A DNA stretch of 36,466 nt, taken from Bacteroidota bacterium. Its GTDB lineage: Bacteria; Bacteroidota; Bacteroidia; Chitinophagales; Saprospiraceae. The notes under the pieces were generated by a model. That model was not told the origin of the DNA and made no database searches. It saw only the letters and a program-made list of their open reading frames with translations. Of the stretch, positions 33,071 through 36,466 are shown piece after piece (position 1 is the stretch's first letter; the number at the start of each line of letters is the position of its first letter). The stretch is from NCBI GenBank assembly GCA_024642665.1, contig JAHEAR010000016.1:1-36466 (forward strand), in the 5' to 3' direction. A program made the translations under genes and the position numbers.

Positions 33071-33934
33071 ATGAACAATATTCAAGACTTCATTGCCTAT
33101 AGCAATATGTTCCGGATATTTAAGGTCGACGAATTACTATTTGCCGAATTTAAATGTCCTGTAGAAGCCTCCAGTGACAATGTCTGGTGCGACAATAATT
33201 TTTTCGCTTTCATCCTGACTGGTGAAACATTGGTCAAAACACCGCAAAATCAATACCCTATGCTGGCCGGAGATTGTGTCTTTGCCAGAAAAGGAAGTAT
33301 TCTGATTGAAAGTGAATACCAGGAAGATTTTTGTGAATTAATGGTATTTGTTCCGGATGATTTTATTCGTACAGTGATGATTAAATACAAATTTTCTCTC
33401 GATTATGATTCAACAGCCACTTGCGACACCATCTATCCTTTTGGATCTGATCATATTTTACAGGCTTACTTTAATTCACTCCTGAGTTATTTTAACCAAC
33501 CTGTGCCGCCTGCCAATTCGCTGCTAAAATTGAAGTTTGAAGAACTCATCGTGAGCATCCTTTCGAGCAACAAGCATCAGCCGCTTAAAAACTATTTTTG
33601 TGAGATTGCAAAATCCACAAGACCATCGATCCACCAGATCATGGAAGATAACTATACCTATAATCTGTCCATCTCGGAATTTGCCCGCTTATGTTCCCGA
33701 AGTCTGTCTTCCTTCAAGACCGAGTTTAATAATGTATTTCATACTACACCCGGAAAGTGGTTACTTGACAAACGTCTTGAGCATAGTAGGTTTTTGATTG
33801 ATACGACTGATCAAACACTTGAAGCCATATACCTGAACAGTGGGTTTGAAAACAAATCGCACTTTACCAGATCCTTTAAAGCAAAGTACAGACATCCCCC
33901 GGGGCAGTACAAATCTCAAAAAGATAAATCCTAA
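33071..33934 (+). CDS. AraC family transcriptional regulator
   Basis: A 287-residue regulator. The N-terminal 170 residues form a cupin-like sensor domain (FFAFILTGETLVKTPQNQY, then GDCVFARKGSILIESE), and the C-terminal 100 residues an AraC-type double helix-turn-helix. The first HTH is NLSISEFARLCSRSLSSFK, and the second is around EAIYLNSGFENKSHFTRSFK, ending with the diagnostic YRHPPGQY. This is an activator or repressor of nearby genes in most cases, responding to a small molecule that is not known here. The next gene, a flavoprotein oxidoreductase, begins 102 bp downstream on the same strand behind a promoter with repeated sites that fit this family, so it is the probable target. Confidence 0.9.
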   Translation: MNNIQDFIAYSNMFRIFKVDELLFAEFKCPVEASSDNVWCDNNFFAFILTGETLVKTPQNQYPMLAGDCVFARKGSILIESEYQEDFCELMVFVPDDFIRTVMIKYKFSLDYDSTATCDTIYPFGSDHILQAYFNSLLSYFNQPVPPANSLLKLKFEELIVSILSSNKHQPLKNYFCEIAKSTRPSIHQIMEDNYTYNLSISEFARLCSRSLSSFKTEFNNVFHTTPGKWLLDKRLEHSRFLIDTTDQTLEAIYLNSGFENKSHFTRSFKAKYRHPPGQYKSQKDKS

Positions 33935-33952
33935 GATCTTGTTTGACCTTTG

Positions 33953-34008
33953 AGCAAACTTTTCTGACTACTCAGCAAACGAATAGAAATTTCCTGCCTT
34001 TAGTTTTG
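33953..34008 (+). promoter_or_regulatory. AraC-type operator repeats and promoter of the oxidoreductase gene
   Basis: Two direct copies of AGCAAAC, at 33953-33959 and 33974-33980, are exactly 21 bp apart (two helix turns). TAGTTTTG at 34001-34008 is a full match to the TAnnTTTG box. There is no TTG at the right distance; instead the second repeat occupies the -33 region. That is the arrangement expected when an activator replaces the missing promoter element. Binding of the upstream AraC protein is inferred. Confidence 0.55.
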
Positions 34009-34036
34009 TTTTATTAATTCATTCAAAACATCTGGT

Positions 34037-35125
34037 ATGGAAACTGATCAAACGCATAAAGACTCAAAAGCCATTGAAACAATTATCATTGGAGGAGGGC
34101 AGGCAGGGCTCTCCGTAGGCTATGGTTTGGCAAAAGCAGGAAGACCTTTTCTTATTCTGGATGCCAATCAACGGGTTGGCGATGCCTGGCGAAATCGTTG
34201 GGACTCCCTGAAACTCTTTACTCCCACGTATCTGAATAGTCTTGATGGTCTTCCATTTCCCGGGAAAAAACACTCATTTATTACAAAAGATCAAATGGCC
34301 GATTACCTTGAACAGTATGCTCAAAAGTTTAAGTTGCCGGTTCAGACAAGGACGCGGGTGGACAGACTCTCGGAGAATGGACATGGATTTGTGGTCATGG
34401 CAGGAGGAGAGACTTTTAAAGCAAAAAATGTTGTGGTCGCGATGACCAATTATCAAAAACCTAAAATTCCTGATCTGGCCAAAGAAATCAGTCCTGAAAT
34501 TGTACAGTTGCATTCAAAAGATTACAGAAATCCCGGTCAACTCAAGGATGGTAGTGTATTAATTGTTGGCGCCGGTAATTCGGGTGCGGATATCGCCCTT
34601 GAGCTCGCCAAAGAACGAAAAACATATGTATCAGGAAGGGATGTTGGACATGTTCCTTTTCGATTAGAGTCGATAATAGCGAGATATCTGCTCATACGCT
34701 TGGTGCGATTCGTGGGGCATCATATTCTTACCATTCGGACTTCTATTGGTCGCAAAATGAGGCCCGCCGTTTTAACCAGCGGAGGCCCTTTGGTCCGTGT
34801 AAAGCCTGATGACTTGCTGTCAGCCGGGGTTGAACGTGTGCCAAGAGTAAAAGGTGTGAAAAATGGATTGCCTGTTCTTGAGAATGATCAGGTGCTGGAG
34901 GTACAGAATATTATCTGGTCGACAGGATTTACTCCGGGCTTTTCATGGATAGACTTGCCTGTTCTGGATGAACGAGAAGAGCCCGATCACGAACGTGGGG
35001 TGGTCAGAAAAAAACCCGGACTTTTCTTTGTTGGGCTTAACTTTCTCTATGCGATGACTTCAGATACGATCACCGGTACCAGAAGAGACGCGCGATACAT
35101 CGTTAAACAAATTCTGTCGTCTTAA
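34037..35125 (+). CDS. FAD/NAD(P)-dependent flavoprotein oxidoreductase
   Basis: A 362-residue flavoprotein of the FAD-dependent monooxygenase-like group (related to CzcO/YUCCA-type proteins). The FAD-binding motif is IIIGGGQAGLSVGYGLAKAG (16-35), with the flavin contact GDAWRNRWDSLKLFTP following. A second dinucleotide motif, LIVGAGNSGADIALELAK, binds NAD(P)H. The late phrase IIWSTGFTPGFSWI is the family's ATG-type motif, and the C-terminus LFFVGLNFLYAMTSDTI is also conserved. The Baeyer-Villiger FxGxxxHxxxW fingerprint is not seen; HSKDYRNP takes its place. Substrate unknown; such enzymes oxidise small N- or S-containing molecules. Regulated, I infer, by the adjacent AraC protein. ATG start. 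Confidence 0.9.
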   Translation: METDQTHKDSKAIETIIIGGGQAGLSVGYGLAKAGRPFLILDANQRVGDAWRNRWDSLKLFTPTYLNSLDGLPFPGKKHSFITKDQMADYLEQYAQKFKLPVQTRTRVDRLSENGHGFVVMAGGETFKAKNVVVAMTNYQKPKIPDLAKEISPEIVQLHSKDYRNPGQLKDGSVLIVGAGNSGADIALELAKERKTYVSGRDVGHVPFRLESIIARYLLIRLVRFVGHHILTIRTSIGRKMRPAVLTSGGPLVRVKPDDLLSAGVERVPRVKGVKNGLPVLENDQVLEVQNIIWSTGFTPGFSWIDLPVLDEREEPDHERGVVRKKPGLFFVGLNFLYAMTSDTITGTRRDARYIVKQILSS

Positions 35126-35323
35126 AGAATTATCATTCCAAACGTACTGCAAGATTGATGCGCTAACCATTGAATGAAAAAAAATAGCGCCATCCTATTT
35201 TTCTTTCTTGCCATATGATTTATGACTATTTCCGCGCGTCATAAAGAAGAAGAACAAATCGTCATTGCTACAGGGGTATGTGGTATTAAATAAATGTCGA
35301 TTACAACGAATAGCCTTTAACAA

Positions 35324-35349
35324 AAAAGCCCCGATGACTCGGGGCTTTT
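35324..35349 (-). terminator. Intrinsic terminator of the fasciclin gene
   Basis: AAAAGCCCCGA (35324-35334) and TCGGGGCTTTT (35339-35349) pair perfectly over 11 bases with a 4-base loop. The A-run at 35322-35327 supplies the T-run on the minus strand, 30 bp after the fasciclin stop. The plus strand has four T after the stem, so it may act in both directions on the converging genes. Confidence 0.85.
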
Positions 35350-35378
35350 AGTTAATAAGAGAAGACAACTATAGCTTT

Positions 35379-36466
35379 CTATAGCTTCATAAGTTTTGCC
35401 TGACTGACGGTCGACTCATTCAAAATTCGAATGATATAGGTACCTGTAGCTAAGTCATCTACACGAATTGTATTGCCGGATAAAATACCACCGAGGACAA
35501 TTTTTCCATCAAAACTAAATACCTGATATTCCCCTTGTGTGATATTTTTAAGGTTGACGATATCGGTTGTTGGGTTTGGAAAATAATCGAGTTCGAGCGT
35601 AGTTAAAATTTCATTTGTTGCAGTACTCATAGGTACTAATACTTTGTCAATGATATGTACGACACCATTATCGGCGGGAACATCTGCAGTCGTCACCGTC
35701 GCATCATTAACCATGACACCATTGGTAAGATCAATAGTAACCGATTCCCCGTTTAAGGTAGGTACTTCTCCATTCATTAGGTCTGTTGACAATACCGTTC
35801 CGGATACCACATGGTAGGCAAGTATGCTTCCCAAGTTTGGCAGAGTGAGTAACGTTGGAATATCAATCCCCAGCTCTGCAACAAGTGCATCAAAGGCTTC
35901 ATTGGTTGGGGCGAAAACAGTGTATTCAGCAAACGGATCTGACAGGGCAGGAATTAATTCTGCCGTGATCACTGCTGTAGCTAACGTAGAAAAACCATTG
36001 TCGATCGCAACATCCACCACTGTAATTGCAGGAAGTACGACTGAATTCAGTATATGTACAACACCATTGTCAGCTCCTACATCTGCTCCGGTCACCTGCG
36101 CCTGATTGACAAATACTTCACCTCCTGATGTCTTTGTTAGTTTCAATGTGTTCGACATACTTAACGGGCTGACGATATCTCCGTTATTGATCATGTCTGA
36201 AGTCACTTCCATACCCAGTACATGGTATGTCAGAATGTCTCCAAGGTTGGGCAACGTGAGTAAGGTGGGTATATCTATACCCAGGTTCATCACCAAGTCG
36301 TCAAACGCGGTATTGGTAGGAGCAAATACAGTATACTCAGCAAATGGATCTGACAGGGCAGGAATTAATTCTGCCGTGATCACTGCTGTAGCTAACGTAG
36401 AAAAACCATTGTCGATCGCAACATCCACCACTGTAATTGCAGGAAGTACGACTGAATTCAGTATAT
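35379..36466 (-). CDS. Fasciclin (FAS1) repeat surface protein with T9SS domain, partial
   Basis: This frame is open to the window edge, so the N-terminus is missing; 362 codons are visible. It holds two FAS1 adhesion domains of about 137 residues (FSTLATAVITAELIPALSD, then EYTVFAPTNTAFDDL in the first and EYTVFAPTNEAFDAL in the second, each closing with ADNGVVHI). The text before the first complete domain (LNSVVLPAITVVDVAID) matches the end of another FAS1 copy, so at least three are likely. The C-terminal 70 residues are a type A T9SS sorting domain (YFPNPTTDIVNLKN, then GTYIIRIL and KLMKL). It should be secreted and attached to the surface, probably for adhesion. The apparent Met at 36431 is an internal GTG, not the start. 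Confidence 0.9.
   Translation of the reverse strand, partial: ILNSVVLPAITVVDVAIDNGFSTLATAVITAELIPALSDPFAEYTVFAPTNTAFDDLVMNLGIDIPTLLTLPNLGDILTYHVLGMEVTSDMINNGDIVSPLSMSNTLKLTKTSGGEVFVNQAQVTGADVGADNGVVHILNSVVLPAITVVDVAIDNGFSTLATAVITAELIPALSDPFAEYTVFAPTNEAFDALVAELGIDIPTLLTLPNLGSILAYHVVSGTVLSTDLMNGEVPTLNGESVTIDLTNGVMVNDATVTTADVPADNGVVHIIDKVLVPMSTATNEILTTLELDYFPNPTTDIVNLKNITQGEYQVFSFDGKIVLGGILSGNTIRVDDLATGTYIIRILNESTVSQAKLMKL
35935..36466 (-). repeat. Direct repeat of FAS1 units, 121 identical bases
   Basis: Bases 35935-36055 and 36346-36466 are identical over 121 positions, at a spacing of 411 bp (137 codons, one FAS1 unit). The match runs to the window edge and may be longer. The rest of each unit differs at many positions, so only this block has been kept the same, suggesting recent gene conversion or unequal recombination. 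Confidence 0.9.

Overview
This 36.5-kb window looks like the chromosome of a Bacteroidota bacterium, plausibly Saprospiria or Cytophagia (the class is inference). The evidence is AT-rich DNA, almost no Shine-Dalgarno sequences, promoters of the TTG / TAnnTTTG type, two proteins with C-terminal type IX secretion (T9SS) sorting domains, and a carboxypeptidase-like regulatory-domain surface protein. I see no tRNA or rRNA gene, CRISPR array, transposase or phage module. Nearly all genes are on the + strand; a cytochrome c gene and the fasciclin gene at the right edge are the exceptions.

Layout. 1-2.7 kb: the wreck of a cyclase/TPR gene, a SET-domain protein, a TfoX N-terminal-domain protein, a probable stand-alone small RNA with its own promoter and terminator, and a frameshifted VOC/bleomycin-resistance-like gene. 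2.7-14.2 kb: single-gene units for small accessory and metabolic proteins (two RidA-like proteins, an NAPE-PLD-like metallo-hydrolase, a DUF4242 protein, a CDF metal transporter, a DUF1801 protein, lipoproteins, several membrane proteins, an SDR/DUF2867 protein and a cold-shock-domain protein). 14.3-21.2 kb: a SulP transporter with a good promoter, secreted surface proteins, a YccF protein and gaps with short-period repeats. 21.3-25.2 kb: an intact membrane TPR-adenylate cyclase, then a His-rich exported protein, a PepSY-like protein and a COG4705 membrane protein with four internal repeats.

25.5-30.3 kb holds the most interesting unit: a tight four-gene operon encoding an ABC exporter, an HlyD-type adaptor, a hotdog acyl-CoA thioesterase and a TolC-type outer-membrane protein. 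The ABC protein keeps Walker A but has lost the Q-loop Gln, LSGGQ, the normal Walker B order and the H-switch His. The built-in thioesterase suggests, without proving, a link to acyl or lipid cargo. 30.5-36.5 kb: a MerT-like protein fused to a Cys-rich domain, a convergent diheme cytochrome c, a DUF4256 protein, an AraC-family regulator followed by a flavoprotein oxidoreductase whose promoter carries two AGCAAAC repeats 21 bp apart, and a T9SS-exported fasciclin-repeat protein cut by the window edge.

Recurrent intergenic themes are degenerate 7- or 8-bp tandem arrays with a TCAC/GTGA core (five places) and short CCGA...TCGG palindromes. All family assignments come from reading motifs; no database search was run.
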